A DNA stretch of 64,000 nt from Tomocerus qinae. Taxonomy: Eukaryota > Arthropoda > Collembola > Entomobryomorpha > Tomoceridae. Shown here in pieces: positions 1 to 10,019 of the stretch; positions within the stretch are counted from its first letter, which is position 1, and every line of letters begins with the position of its first letter. Position numbers and translations under genes: made by a program. Location of the stretch: contig CM034546.1 in the NCBI GenBank assembly GCA_020055645.1, positions 73,098,001 to 73,162,000 on the forward strand, read 5' to 3'. The notes under the pieces were generated by a model, which made no database searches, was not told the origin of the DNA, and saw only the letters and a list, made by a program, of their open reading frames with translations.

Positions 1-8
1 ATTTTCAG

Positions 9-188
9 TCGAAGTTGAGAATTTTTATTACTAAGCTGCAAAATGTCCTTGAAGATAAAAGAGCAGAACTATGCATACTAGAAAGAGACACATTGCAAAG
101 TTATCATGGCAGACTGTCCCAGTTACAAAACATAGTATCAAATAAATTTGGACTTAAAAAATTCATGGAACGTAATCCCAACATTTAA
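9..188 (+). CDS. Terminal exon of a coiled-coil-like protein (partial)
   Basis: Open frame of about 60 codons starting directly after a pyrimidine/AG acceptor (TTTTCAG) at the window edge and ending in TAA at 186-188. The peptide is charged and helical (reads LQNVLEDKRAELCILERDTL in its middle), with the look of a coiled coil. The start lies upstream of the window. I do not recognise the family. A diverged copy of the same exon lies at 2381-2470, so this belongs to a tandemly duplicated locus. Moderately sure that it is a real exon, because codon-level similarity is kept between the two copies. Confidence 0.45.
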   Translation, partial: SKLRIFITKLQNVLEDKRAELCILERDTLQSYHGRLSQLQNIVSNKFGLKKFMERNPNI

Positions 189-329
189 CCAAAAATTATC
201 TCAGCCCGATTCATCAAGCAACGAGAAGGCAACTTATACTCTACAATTATTGTAAGTCTAAGTTCCACCGAAGAAAAAAGTCTTGTTTTTGCGAACTGCT
301 ACAAACTGAAGGGAGCAAGTGTTTCTATT

Positions 330-857
330 ATGGACGATTTGCCACTACATTTAAGGAGAACTTCCACTAGGAAGAAAATCTGTGCTGTTAATGAGAAAAA
401 ATATGTTTCTATTCAATCCGATGGAGAATTGCACACTTACACAACACCACCGCAATTACCGAGAAGCAATCCGCTAGAGGTAGAAAAGAAAGAGTATGAC
501 AAAGAAACAAATCAATGTTATAAATTCGTTCGAGACTATGAAAAACCCGAGAATGAAACAATAACTAGATCTGAAAACGACGATTCTGAGCTAAAAGCTG
601 AACCTAACGGAACAAATAACAAACTGATTGAGAAAATTAAGCTGGAATTACAAAACGAGGCATTTGAAAATCTGAAAAGAGTTATGACCGATAATTTATT
701 TGAGGAAATAGACAAAAAAGTTAGAATAAAAATAGTAACTGACCTACGAGAATCTAAAATTGATATCGTTAATGACCATACGTCGGAATTTTATTTATTT
801 AAAATCGCAAAAAATTTACACGAAAATTTACTAAAAAATGGTAAAAATTTTTCATAA
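330..857 (+). CDS. Hypothetical 175-aa charged protein
   Basis: The longest open frame in the first 3 kb. It begins with ATG at 330 and ends at 857 in an AT-rich 34-bp repeat. The N-terminus is basic (HLRRTSTRKK). The middle is polar and proline-containing, and the C-terminal third (about residues 100-160) is Lys/Glu-rich and likely helical. No signal peptide, membrane segment or known domain is visible. It lies 140 bp downstream of the coiled-coil exon on the same strand and may be the first exon of a related gene. It could also be a chance ORF, but its composition is less AT-skewed than the flanks. Confidence 0.35.
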   Translation: MDDLPLHLRRTSTRKKICAVNEKKYVSIQSDGELHTYTTPPQLPRSNPLEVEKKEYDKETNQCYKFVRDYEKPENETITRSENDDSELKAEPNGTNNKLIEKIKLELQNEAFENLKRVMTDNLFEEIDKKVRIKIVTDLRESKIDIVNDHTSEFYLFKIAKNLHENLLKNGKNFS

Positions 858-950
858 AATTTTACCAAAAATGGCAAAAAAATTTTTATAAAAATTTACC
901 AAAAATGGCAAAAAATTTTTTATAAAAATTTACCAACATGGCAAAATTTT
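850..950 (+). repeat. Short AT-rich tandem repeat, about 34 bp x 3
   Basis: Three consecutive units sharing TTTACCAAAAATGGCAAAAA, spaced about 34 bp (anchors near 862, 896 and 930). The array includes the last codons of the ORF ending at 857, so the end of that ORF is repeat-derived. Confidence 0.7.
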
Positions 951-1961
951 TCTCTAAACAGTTTTTTTTGATTTCGGCAAAAATATTATCATAATATAAC
1001 ATTGAAAAATCAAAAGCCAGAAACTCTACCTACCTAAATAATCAGGTGGTAAATAAGAACTGCATGTATTATATCATTTTATTATTGTACATTTAATTTT
1101 TAATTTTAAAATCCAAACTTAACATCTTAAAACATATATATTGCAATATTAAAATGTTGTCCAAGCTTGCCATCTTAAAATCATATAAATTTTAATATTA
1201 AAATTTAATCTAAACTTAATATCGAATCTTAACTTCTTAATTTCCAGACCAATTTAAAATCGGATATTAATACGTTAAAATTCAATCCAAACGTAATATC
1301 GTCCATAATCTTAATTCTTAAATTAAATTTTTAAAATTGAAATTAAATAAAGTCAACAAAACGGGCAAAATTACACCCATGACAAAATCATATGGATAAA
1401 TAATAAGGTGAAACCATTGACATTTCAATATTTTCCATACTAATTTTTTGTCGCTGTGGACTCAAAAATGCCTTGTGCATACTAAAACATTATAAAAATA
1501 ATTGGTATAATAGAATAAATTCAATCGACAAGAAATAAAGACGGAAATTGTCAATTTTACTTTCTGCATTGCAATTTTTCTTGTAATTCAACTCTAACTA
1601 CAGGGACACGAAAGTAATGCTTGAACGCCCCGCTTAACCTTGGATAATCTTGGTCACTGTAGGTTTATTGAAAAGATAATTTATGCAAATGCATTTATTT
1701 AGTTGTAACAGTTTCATTTTGAGAATTTTGAAAAAAAATTGAATATAAAATATTCTGGAAATTGCCAAAATATTTTCTTAAGATTTTTTTATGTCGAAAA
1801 TTTTATGTAAACTTTTTTTATTTAAAAAAAATTTACTAAAACTTTAAATTTTTTTATAACTCAAAATTGTAAAAAAGTTTACTAACACTTTTATATTTTT
1901 GAAATCCTCAGTGCATGATTCGTGTAGATACGAAGTCTCAGAACTCTATGAGAAGGCTGTA
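951..1961. other. AT-rich gene-free stretch
   Basis: Low-complexity AT-rich DNA with many TTAAAAT and TAATATC motifs and no supported ORF, RNA gene or transposon end. It separates two exon-like blocks of the duplicated coiled-coil locus and may be intron. Confidence 0.5.
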
Positions 1962-2188
1962 AAAATTTTACTTAAATAAAATTCCGACGTCTGTTAATGA
2001 CATACGGAAATGTATTGGAGACAGCATTAAGGAGGAAACTGCCCAACTGATTAAAAGTGAAATACTGGCTGAACTTAGGAAAACCACAAACGAAATGAAA
2101 GAAGCCCAAAATAGTATCAATGATCAAATGAAAGTAATTAGAGAAGCTCATGGGAATATGAAGAAGAAATGTAAACTGTTTAATTAAT
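1962..2188 (+). pseudogene. Coiled-coil exon-like ORF without ATG
   Basis: An open frame of 75 codons, with a stop just upstream and TAA at its end. It encodes a heptad-like, highly charged helix (IKEETAQLIKSEILAELRK near the start, then NEMKEAQNSINDQMK). There is no initiating ATG in good context and no obvious splice signals. It precedes the decayed second copy of the window-edge exon at 2381, so the two together look like a relic copy of a coiled-coil gene. I infer a pseudogene, although it could still be an internal exon. Confidence 0.4.
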
Positions 2189-2380
2189 TACCTATTATAA
2201 AATTAATTGTCATTGTGATACTTTCCAGGATTTTAACTTTATAATTGAATATTCATATTTTAATTTCGATTTGATTCATAGATTGAAAATTATAATTTTT
2301 AATTTGTCTAATTAGATTTTTGATTGGAATTTTAATTGGTTAAATATAGTTTTTCTTAAATTAAAAATTGTAATCCTAAT

Positions 2381-2470
2381 CTGTATAATGTCCTTAAAGA
2401 TAAAAAAGCAGACTTATACACAGTAGACGTAGATACACTGCAAAAAAGAGAAAAGAAAACTCAGTGTTAG
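2381..2470 (+). pseudogene. Decayed duplicate of the exon at 9-188
   Basis: Reads NVLKDKKADLYTVDVDTLQK, matching NVLEDKRAELCILERDTLQS of the exon at 9-188 at about half of positions with no gaps. It ends early in TAG (2468-2470). The nucleotide match covers about 70 bp. This is direct evidence of tandem duplication at this locus. Confidence 0.6.
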
Positions 2471-3009
2471 ATTAATTACCTACTTTAATCTTGAATATGA
2501 TACATATGACGACAACTTTTTTTAAAAAAAAACTGCTACTCATTGGATTTATAATTTTAATTAGTTAAATAGACTTCGCTTTAACTATCTTCCCAATTAT
2601 CAACTTAAATAGCAGCTCCGTGAAGAATTCTATACATAATAACAAAAATAACTTCACTACACCCCTTTTCATTACGCTATACGCTATATGCTACATGTTT
2701 ATATTCGCAATGCTACTAATGTTCTAGATCTGTAAATTATAAACACATACCTATATAAGTTACATTAACTCATACTATTCCACATCATTATAAAACTTTA
2801 ATAATAATAATTCATATGCAAGTCAAATTTAATATAGTACGTATAAAATACCTATATTTCTTTCTACTCTGAAATTTACGACACTTTAAATTTACTGTAT
2901 ATGTAAGTACACTATATATAACACACCTATGTCTATCTAAAACTTGTTATATTATAGTTAACCCAACTCCACCAATATGTTCGAATTTGTAATAGATAAA
3001 CAGAATTCG
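2471..3009. other. AT-rich gene-free stretch
   Basis: No ORF or repeat structure that I can support. It ends at the truncated 3' side of the minus-strand gypsy element. Confidence 0.5.
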
Positions 3010-3033
3010 ATGTAAGGGCCAATGGCCGCATCA

Positions 3034-3954
3034 TCAAGAGAATCTAGCTTTAATTCTGTTTTTTGTCTTTTCTGAAGAAAAGTGACCACCCTCAGGTGCG
3101 TCATGGAACATTTCTAACAATTCTTTTCTTAAAATACCGTCTGGTATGTATGGTACAACATTTTCCTGACACTTTGGCTGCAGTCCAATTTAATAGTGTG
3201 GTTGTTGCCCTTTGCGCAAAATATCCTGACTTGTTCGTTGAGAAGCAGAGTTCGAGGATGTTGGATTATTATTGTTACCGGATTTATTTTTATTAGAAAT
3301 ACTACGCCCAGTCAAGGGTTTAACACGGCTGTGTAGCAATCTGTTTTTTATGAAATAATCATTTTTGAGTTTCTCCAGTGCACGGGATGAAACTGTTTCA
3401 TTTGAATTTAGCAATTTGATAATGTAATTGACTTCGTTGTCGTTTTGCTGAGCAATCAAAAGTCTATCAAAGAAGGTAGGCGTATAAGTAAGAAAACTGG
3501 TTGGAGTGTACATAATATCCCTATTTCCGACAAGGTGATTAGGCTCATCTTCGCAAGGTGATACAGGCGCTCGTGATAAAGCGTCAGCTACTACATTTTC
3601 CGTTCCTTTCACATGCTTCAACTCACAACCCCATTCTTCTATTTCCTGTGCCCATCTCGTTAACTTTTTACTATTATTTTTAGTAGAATTTAAATACGTA
3701 AGTGCTTTACTATCCGTTAAAACTGTGAATTTTTCTCCCCAGAGATATGCACTGAATTTATTTATGGCCCAAATGATAGCCAAAAGTTTTCTGTTACATG
3801 CCGAAAGATTCCTTTCAGTACTGGAAAGTACTTTACTAGCATAATAGATAACTCTTTCAAAATTCTGAACAACTTGAACTAGGACGCCAGCAATGCCAAT
3901 ATCTGATGATGTTAAATGCTTTTTCTTGTGCTTCAGCCCAGATAAACGGAACAC
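3034..3954 (-). pseudogene. Gypsy RNase H and integrase zinc-binding region
   Basis: The open part (3954-3190) carries a gypsy-type RNase H: YYASKVLSSTERNLSACNRK, then FTVLTDSKALTYL and ADALSRAP at the domain end. A linker with NDNEVNYIIKLL follows. After a frame change near 3185 the integrase N-terminal HHCC region is readable (LRKELLEMFHDAPEGGH), until tandem stops at 3031-3036. The core DDE integrase domain is missing. RNase H joins the RT segment by a frameshift near 3954. Confidence 0.85.
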
Positions 3955-4827
3955 CTTTCTTTAACAATTTGTACATTGGTTCGAATTTATCTGCGAATTT
4001 CTCAATAAAAGATGAGTACCAAACGCACATTCCATGAAAACGAAGAATATCTTTCTTATTAGCTGGACGTGGAAAATCTACAATTGCGCGTACTTTCTCA
4101 GGTTCCTTCTTTAATCCATCCTATGATATGATGTGTCCGAGAAAAGACAATTCGCGCTTACAAAAATTGGACTTTTCCTAATTAATAGTCAGACCAGCTA
4201 GTTTTAATTTTTCAAATATAGACTCTAAGTGAGCAAAATGTTCTACTAATGATTTGCTGTAAATAATAATATCGTCCATAAGACAAAACAATAATTAATA
4301 ATACAATCAGCTAGAACTCTATTCATTAAAGTTACGAACGTTGCCGGGGCATTACGTAAACCAAAAGGCATCACTAAAACTTCCCAAAGCTGTCCACACG
4401 CATGAAAGGCAGTCTTTGGAATGTTGTCTCTATGAAGCCTTATTTGCCAAAAACCAGATTGCAAATCTATAACACTATACCAACCCCCTGTGGGTAACAG
4501 ACGTAAAATATGATTTGCATTGTGCATTGGATTTGCATTTTTAGTAGTTTCAGCGTTTATGCCTTTGTAATTGATTGTCATGCGCCATTTATTAGGATCT
4601 TTCTTTCTACGCAAAACAATATTAGTAGCATAAGGTGATCTACTAGGACGAATTAATTTCATACGTAATAACTCGTCTATCTGTTTCTTAATTTCAGCAG
4701 CTACTGATGGAGTAACTGGCCATGGTTTGGAATATACAACTTTATCACAACCTTCAATTTTGTGATAAGCCCAACTAGTTATACCAAATTCACCATTAGG
4801 TCTAACTATTTTTTGGATATTTTGCAA
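3955..4827 (-). pseudogene. Gypsy reverse transcriptase (frameshifted)
   Basis: The minus-strand frame 4827-4246 holds the fingers and palm: SPYATNIVLRRKKDPNKWRM, then VIDLQSGFWQIRLH (motif A with the first catalytic Asp) and MPFGLRNAPATF (motif B). The catalytic box follows in another frame as LMDDIIIYSK near 4250-4280, so a single-base shift separates motif B from the Asp-Asp pair. Downstream thumb motifs (FLGHIIS, PRPANKKDILRFHGM) continue to about 3970 with at least two in-frame stops. Length and motif order fit a gypsy RT. Confidence 0.9.
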
Positions 4828-5290
4828 ATAATATATTTAATATAGTTTCTACAGAATGATCATCAAACTCAGTAATAGGTCTATCCAAGACCGAAAAATT
4901 TACAGTATTATCTGGTTTGAGAGGATAGATGATTTGTGGAGAATCATCAAAACAAAAAGTATTTCTTTTCTGATTAGGAATAATTCCAAGAGATTTAATC
5001 AGATCATTTCCAATAAAGCAAGGAAATGCTAACTTATTTGCTATCTTAAATTTATGTATCCCCCGTTTGAATCCCATTTGAAATTCGATTTCTACAGTTC
5101 CAATTGTTTGCATTTGGTCATTATTTGCAACAGTGCAATTTTCTAAATTGTTGTCAATTTGTTTGCCAAGTAATTTAGCCCATGGCTTTTCAATTATACT
5201 TCTTGAACAACCAGAATCGATTAAGGCTGTGAACTTTTTAGTTTTAGAAAGTATAGTAATTAGAGGTAAATTACTTTCATGAAGATCTGT
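4802..5290 (-). pseudogene. Gypsy aspartic protease region
   Basis: The minus-strand frame contains the retropepsin active site as ALIDSGCSRSII (about 5190-5220 on the plus strand). It is followed by the flap and C-terminal part with FIGNDLIKSLGI, the usual Ty3/gypsy protease ending before RT. It lies between the zinc-knuckle region and RT as expected. The frame is open from about 5290 to 4802, the least damaged stretch of the element. Confidence 0.8.
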
Positions 5291-5349
5291 GTCTAATACT
5301 AGGAGTAGGAAGGACCTTGTTGATTCCCCCCACTCCCTGCTAAGTTTAA

Positions 5350-6284
5350 ATTATTATTATTATCAGCAGCCTGTGATCGCTCCGGAAAACCTGGAGGTGG
5401 CCTTTGGGGCTGATTTTGTTGAGGAGACTCTTCTTCAACATAAGGTTCTTCAACCTGTTCCTCTGACTGAAGAGCCATAGCAATAGGATGACGACACTCC
5501 TGTGTGCTATGCCCATACTTCCTATGAATGTCACAATATAGCTTAGATCTATCAGTTTGGACATAATTGGATTATGAAGAAGATTGGCCTCGTCCACGAT
5601 AATTACCACGAGAAGAATTTCCTCTGTAATTATTATTTCCTCTAGTTGGCTGACCTCGAGTCGTTGAATTGCCAGGTCTAGAGTTTCCTCTGAAGTTTTG
5701 TTGAGAAGTCCCAGTATTATCATTACTAGGATTCTGAGACTGTTGAGAAGCGGAATTGGAAATTCTTGAAGTTCCCTGACCTCGAAAATTATATCTCTGG
5801 CCGCGAAATTGGCCACGAACATTGAACTGTTGATTTCCCTGAGCTTTAACAGTAACATTATTCTTTTTGTCAAATTGTCAATCTCTTTCACGCAGATCGC
5901 GTAAAGCTGCACCAGCAGTGGCAATTAATTCTTCTGAGGTATTATAATTACCTCGACACAATAACTTTATATCATTATATAAAGCGTTTTTAGCTCGATG
6001 GACTGAAACAGCCTCAGGTTCGTTTGGAGTAACCTGGCGAGCTAATCGAACCATTTCATAAACAAATTGTTCGACTGGTTCATTGTCCCTTTGGCGACGT
6101 TCACGTAAAATTTTGCTCGATTTTCTGTGGTGTCCCAATCATCATATTTCATAGAGAATCTCTAAAATCTTCCCAGGTAAGCTGAGGAGTCTTAATATTG
6201 TCAAACCAAAGCTTTTGTTCGTATGACAAAATTGTAGGTAGCATGTTAATGTACACATTTGGACGAAAATTCATTGCTTGATAG
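5350..6284 (-). pseudogene. Gypsy gag, capsid and nucleocapsid part
   Basis: Capsid-like text INMLPTILSYEQKLWFDNIK and TWEDFRDSL (6270-6150) continues as RQRDNEPVEQFVYEMVRLAR (about 6100-6040). An Arg/Gly-rich nucleocapsid stretch (RGNYRGRGQ type) follows, with a CHHC knuckle CDIHRKYGHSTQEC near 5490-5530. Damage: two frame changes near 6150 and 6125, an in-frame TGA near 5880 and an in-frame TAA near 5573. The 5' part of gag is displaced to 8857-9335 by the LINE. Confidence 0.8.
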
Positions 6285-6287
6285 TAA

Positions 6288-6805
6288 TGTACACATTTAA
6301 TGAAATTTTTGATTTTCTGCAACACTCTATCGACCATCTAAGACCACGTAATGAAAATATCGGAATAATAATTGCTGGAGACTTCAATGATTTTGATGTA
6401 AAACTATTAAGTAAGGCTAACTCCTTGTGCCAGGTAATAAAATTTCCAACATTTCATAAGAATGATGGTAAAATGTCAGCCCTTGATAAAATATTAACAA
6501 ATGTAAAAATTTACTACAATGACCCTGTGCCGCTAGCTCCATTAGGAAAATCTAAACACGTATCAGTAATATGGAAACCAAATTTGTATGCATGTAGTGT
6601 TAAAGTTAAAAATAAGCCATATTATTATAGACCTATCAAAGAGAGTGGCAAAGCTGATTTTCAAAAAGTTTTGATAGCAGAAACATGGGAAGACGTATTT
6701 AATGCCACTTGCGTAAATGAAAAGGCAGAAATTTTTAACTGTAAATTACAATGTTACTTTGAACAATGTTTTCCATTTAAATTAAAGTGTGATAGTAATG
6801 AGTAA
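6288..6805 (+). pseudogene. LINE A endonuclease C-terminal part
   Basis: Encodes the end of an APE-like endonuclease: GIIIAGDFNDFD (the N/D active-site strand of this class), then SALDKILTN and PLGKSKHVSV with the conserved SxH-like ending. The N-terminal catalytic Glu region is lost by 5' truncation. A 7-bp tandem duplication (AGTAATG at 6794-6800 and 6801-6807) shifts the frame, so the endonuclease ends early and the RT begins in another frame. The same protein is continuous to DKPWM if one copy is ignored. Confidence 0.8.
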
Positions 6806-8720
6806 TGACAAACCATGGATGACTAATAAGATAAAAGTATTAATGCGGAAAAAGAATAGATTGTACAAAAAAGGTTACATCCAATGGAAATCAATACGAA
6901 ATACCTTACGTAAAGAAATTAAAATGTCCAAGTTAGAATTAAGAAGTAAAAAGTCTGACGAAATTCTTAACTATACAAAGCCTTGGTATAATTTAGTAAA
7001 AACCCTTAATAATACAAGAAATGACCCGTCCGGACTATTCAGTTCTGTATCGCTGATTGTCGACGAAATAAATCCTCCTAGACTTTGTGAAGTATTAAAT
7101 GTGATAAATGGACATTTCACAAAAACCGCAACCACATATGAAGGCTTATCTAGTCAATATTTACCAGTAGTACGAATTGAATCTAGCCAACCTACAGTCT
7201 TATCGGAAATGGAAGTGCACAAGTTATTCCTGAATTTAAAAACTGATAAATCAGTACCAGTCAATACAGTACCTATCAAGTTATTAAAAGAATTTGCAAT
7301 TGAATTAAGATATATTTGTTCCCACATAATGAATACCAGTTTTGAATCATGCATTATGCCAGAGGTCTGGAAAGAAGCGGTAATATCAGTTTTACCAAAA
7401 ACAAAAGTAATTAAGACAATGAATGATATGAGGCCATTATCAATCACTAGCCCCTTTTCCCATTTACTAGAAAGTGTAATGTATGACAGATTGAGTGCAC
7501 AAATAATACCATACATAAGTAAAAACCAGTTTGGATCACAGAAAAGATGTGGCACAGTACATTATCTAGTAAAATTAATTGATTTTATACTGTCAGCGTT
7601 AGAAAAGACAGGTGTAGTAGTAATCCTCTATATTTTCGATATTTCCAAGGCTTTCGAAATGGTTGAACACTCATCATTAATAAATTATCTATATAAATCA
7701 TGTAAGGTAGATTTGTTTACTATTCTATGGCTCGTCAGTTTTTTAACTTCTAGAAGACAAAGGGTTAAGTGTAAAAGAGAACTCTCTGATAGCTTAGTTT
7801 GTAGCTGTGGTACCCCCCAGGGGACGAAAACAGGGGATCTATGCTTTATTGCCCAAATGAACCCGGTATTTTTGAAGTTTGAAGAAAAGTATGGACATAA
7901 AAATTTTTTAATTAATGGTTTTGTTGACGATACTGCAGTTGCAGAAAAAGTTTTGAACAAAACACCCAATGGGCAAGATATGCTCAATGACATGGCTGCA
8001 TGGGTTGAAGAGCGTAAATTAACATTTAATGCAAAAAAATGTGGATTTATGGTATTTGATTTCGGAAAGAATAAAAGTATAGGCGATCAATGGGCATTTA
8101 CGGTAAACGGTGTGCAAATACCTAGATTGACATCCACAAAACTACTCGGTGTAATTATATCAATTGATATCAAATGGGAGAAACATATTGTAAGCATTGT
8201 AAAACAGGCTTCTTCAAAAATGTATATTTTGTTAAATCCCAAAAGATACGGCTATAACTCTGTGGAATTACTACATGCTTATAAATGTTATGTGAGACCT
8301 ACACTAGAATACGCTTGCGTTGTATGGGGACCACCACTTACTCAAGAGCTCTGTCTAATGTTAGAAAGAGTTCAAAAACGAGCTCTATCAATTGTACTAG
8401 GGTGCCCCATACCTCAATCTGCGTATGAAGGAGTATGCAAAGCAACTGGCGTAGAAACCTTGGAGGTGCGTAGTAGTATGCTATTAATAAAATTTGGTAT
8501 ACAATTATTCAACTCAGATAGATTTAGAAATGTACTACCACCCTATTATATCAATGAAAGGAGAATTACAAGACAAACCCAAAATATATTATTGCAGCCA
8601 AATAGTACCAAAATTAAAAAGAGGTATCAAAATTCTACAGTGCCAAAAATTACTAGTACTATTAACATCATGTATAAACACAACGAAATAAAATGTAACA
8701 ATGACATAATTTTTAGGTAA
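6789..8720 (+). CDS. LINE A reverse transcriptase, intact reading frame
   Basis: A 643-codon open frame. It starts with the DKPWMT linker typical of these LINEs, then RPLSITSPFSHLLESV (fingers), DISKAFEMVEHS (motif A), CGTPQGTKTGDLCF (motif B) and GFVDDTAVAE (catalytic box, FVDD instead of the commoner YADD). The thumb has LLGVIISIDIKWEKHI, and the C-terminal region has RPTLEYACVVWGP and VQKRALSIVLG. The TPQGTK plus VDD combination is usual in CR1/L2-type elements. RT could still be translated, but the upstream endonuclease is broken and truncated, so autonomous movement is unlikely. Confidence 0.9.
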   Translation: MIVMSNDKPWMTNKIKVLMRKKNRLYKKGYIQWKSIRNTLRKEIKMSKLELRSKKSDEILNYTKPWYNLVKTLNNTRNDPSGLFSSVSLIVDEINPPRLCEVLNVINGHFTKTATTYEGLSSQYLPVVRIESSQPTVLSEMEVHKLFLNLKTDKSVPVNTVPIKLLKEFAIELRYICSHIMNTSFESCIMPEVWKEAVISVLPKTKVIKTMNDMRPLSITSPFSHLLESVMYDRLSAQIIPYISKNQFGSQKRCGTVHYLVKLIDFILSALEKTGVVVILYIFDISKAFEMVEHSSLINYLYKSCKVDLFTILWLVSFLTSRRQRVKCKRELSDSLVCSCGTPQGTKTGDLCFIAQMNPVFLKFEEKYGHKNFLINGFVDDTAVAEKVLNKTPNGQDMLNDMAAWVEERKLTFNAKKCGFMVFDFGKNKSIGDQWAFTVNGVQIPRLTSTKLLGVIISIDIKWEKHIVSIVKQASSKMYILLNPKRYGYNSVELLHAYKCYVRPTLEYACVVWGPPLTQELCLMLERVQKRALSIVLGCPIPQSAYEGVCKATGVETLEVRSSMLLIKFGIQLFNSDRFRNVLPPYYINERRITRQTQNILLQPNSTKIKKRYQNSTVPKITSTINIMYKHNEIKCNNDIIFR

Positions 8721-8856
8721 GACTAATTAAAATATTAAATTACTTGAAATCTTTAATCTGTTAACTTCTTGTATTTATGGTTGTAAAATTCAGTTTTTTA
8801 ACTGCCTTGTAACCGTTCAGATAAATAAAACCTAATACCTAATACCTAATACCTAA

Positions 8857-9335
8857 AGTTCAATATCATTCAAATATGTTTCAGCTGTATGTTCATGCGG
8901 CTTATATTTAGGAATAGGTATGTTTGCTTTTGCATGTGGAACGATTACGTTCGCTTGAGCTGCATTTATTTGCTAGCCAAGAAAATTGTTTATTGCTGCA
9001 ATTTGTTCAGGGTGAAGTTGTCCCATACCAGGAGGTAATATTGCAGGAAGTTCTCTAATTGGATTATTCATATTGAGTGGATTTTCAATATTTTGTTCGA
9101 AATTTAAATGAAGTGGTGGCTCCGGAATATGAACAACTTGTTGTGGAGGAGTTGGTGGATTTAACTGCAATTCGTTTAAATCCAAATCATTAACTACTGG
9201 GTCAATGACTTCATCAATGTGATTTATTTGCTGTGGTTCAGCGTTAACATTGGCATCTAACTGAAGTTGCCTTTTTTCTAATCTTATTTGCCTTTCTCTA
9301 GCTTGCTGTTCATCACGTTCTTTACGAGATGACAT
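8857..9335 (-). pseudogene. Gypsy gag N-terminal part
   Basis: The minus-strand frame 9335-8973 begins with ATG and a charged SSRKERDEQQARERQ segment, followed by a Pro/Asn-rich linker and GMGQLHPEQIAAINNFLG. After one in-frame TAG near 8973 the same frame continues as AKANIPIPKYKPHEHTAETY to the LINE junction at 8857. The continuation of the same protein is at 6284, on the other side of the LINE. Confidence 0.75.
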
Positions 9336-9985
9336 TAAAGAAGAAAATTTAAGTTAGTCGGTATGTCCGCTAATGGAAGTTGCACAAGCAATATCGTCGC
9401 AATAGATAAGCTGTGTAGAATAAAATTCAAAATTATTTTTAAGACCGTAGTCGTAACAAGCAAATAGAAAAGAGATATGCTGAGTGATTTGTTCCTTATT
9501 GTTGTAGAATGTTTCGAAACAATTAGCCATAAACTGATCAAGTGAGGATATCGGTAATATTGTAGGTTTAACAACTACGATTCCATAAAGAAAGAATATT
9601 GGATGTGCTAATGTATTTCAATAAATTATTTGCATGATTTAAATTGAAAATGTTTAAACTAAATCATTTACATTGATATCGAAAATACTGTAAAATTCAA
9701 ATTTTCGTTGATTACGATAATGTAAGCATCCAATGAAAGTAGAGAATTCACTATCGTTATTAAAATGTCTGTGGTTGAACATTTCTTGGAGTTGGCTAGA
9801 CATGATGAAATCTAAATAAGTCATTGGTAATTCTGGTACACGTACTATAACAAATCCGTTTTGAATGAAGAAAGGACTAACTAATTGTTCTAAGGTAAGT
9901 CGCTGCATAATTAAATCGTTTGCATGAAGTTGTTTTTTTGTGTAGGTATGCTATTTATGCAAGTTTAGGTTTAAACCCCAGAATA
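9336..9985 (-). other. Unassigned stretch between gag and satellite arm
   Basis: It should hold the gypsy 5' leader or LTR, but no second LTR exists to compare. A small minus-strand ORF (9908-9654, 84 codons, starting MQRLTLEQLVSPFF) is open but matches no family that I recognise. It ends at the outer edge of the inverted satellite structure. Confidence 0.3.
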
Positions 9986-10019
9986 CAATGAAAGTAATGT
10001 AAGTCTAAAAATCAGGCGT

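Larger units (their letters stand above)
6288..8853 (+). mobile_element. LINE A, CR1/L2-like non-LTR retrotransposon, 5'-truncated
   Basis: Endonuclease remnant plus a full RT, on the plus strand inside an opposite-strand gypsy gag. The 3' end carries a short tandem tail, CCTAATA repeated at 8831-8853, typical of CR1/L2 LINEs rather than poly(A). The target TAA occurs at 6285-6287 and 8854-8856. Removing the element leaves gag reading straight through (DIEL then YYQAMNFRP), which fixes both ends. The first half of the endonuclease and any ORF1 are missing. Confidence 0.88.
3034..9335 (-). mobile_element. Degenerate Ty3/gypsy retrotransposon, interrupted by a LINE
   Basis: Read on the minus strand, the order is gag (9335-8857, then 6284-5350), protease (about 5290-5100), reverse transcriptase (4827-3960), RNase H (3954-3500) and the integrase zinc-binding region (about 3180-3034). 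This is the Ty3/gypsy order. All frames are broken by stops and single-base shifts. It ends within the integrase zinc finger, so the catalytic integrase and 3' LTR are absent, and no LTR pair can be recognised. A CR1/L2-like LINE (6288-8853) sits inside gag. The element is inactive. Confidence 0.9.

Noticed and set aside
5346-5924. 192-codon minus-strand ORF in gypsy gag
   Set aside because: It is a shadow frame; the real gag frame (RG-rich, CHHC knuckle) is offset and broken by stops.
6288-8853. Long target duplication AATGTACACATTT at the LINE A 5' side (6248 and 6286)
   Set aside because: The second copy lies at the 5' junction, not beyond the 3' tail; the gag reading frame shows the true duplication is TAA.
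9335-9574. 79-codon hydrophobic ORF on the minus strand
   Set aside because: AT-rich chance frame upstream of gag, no conserved features.
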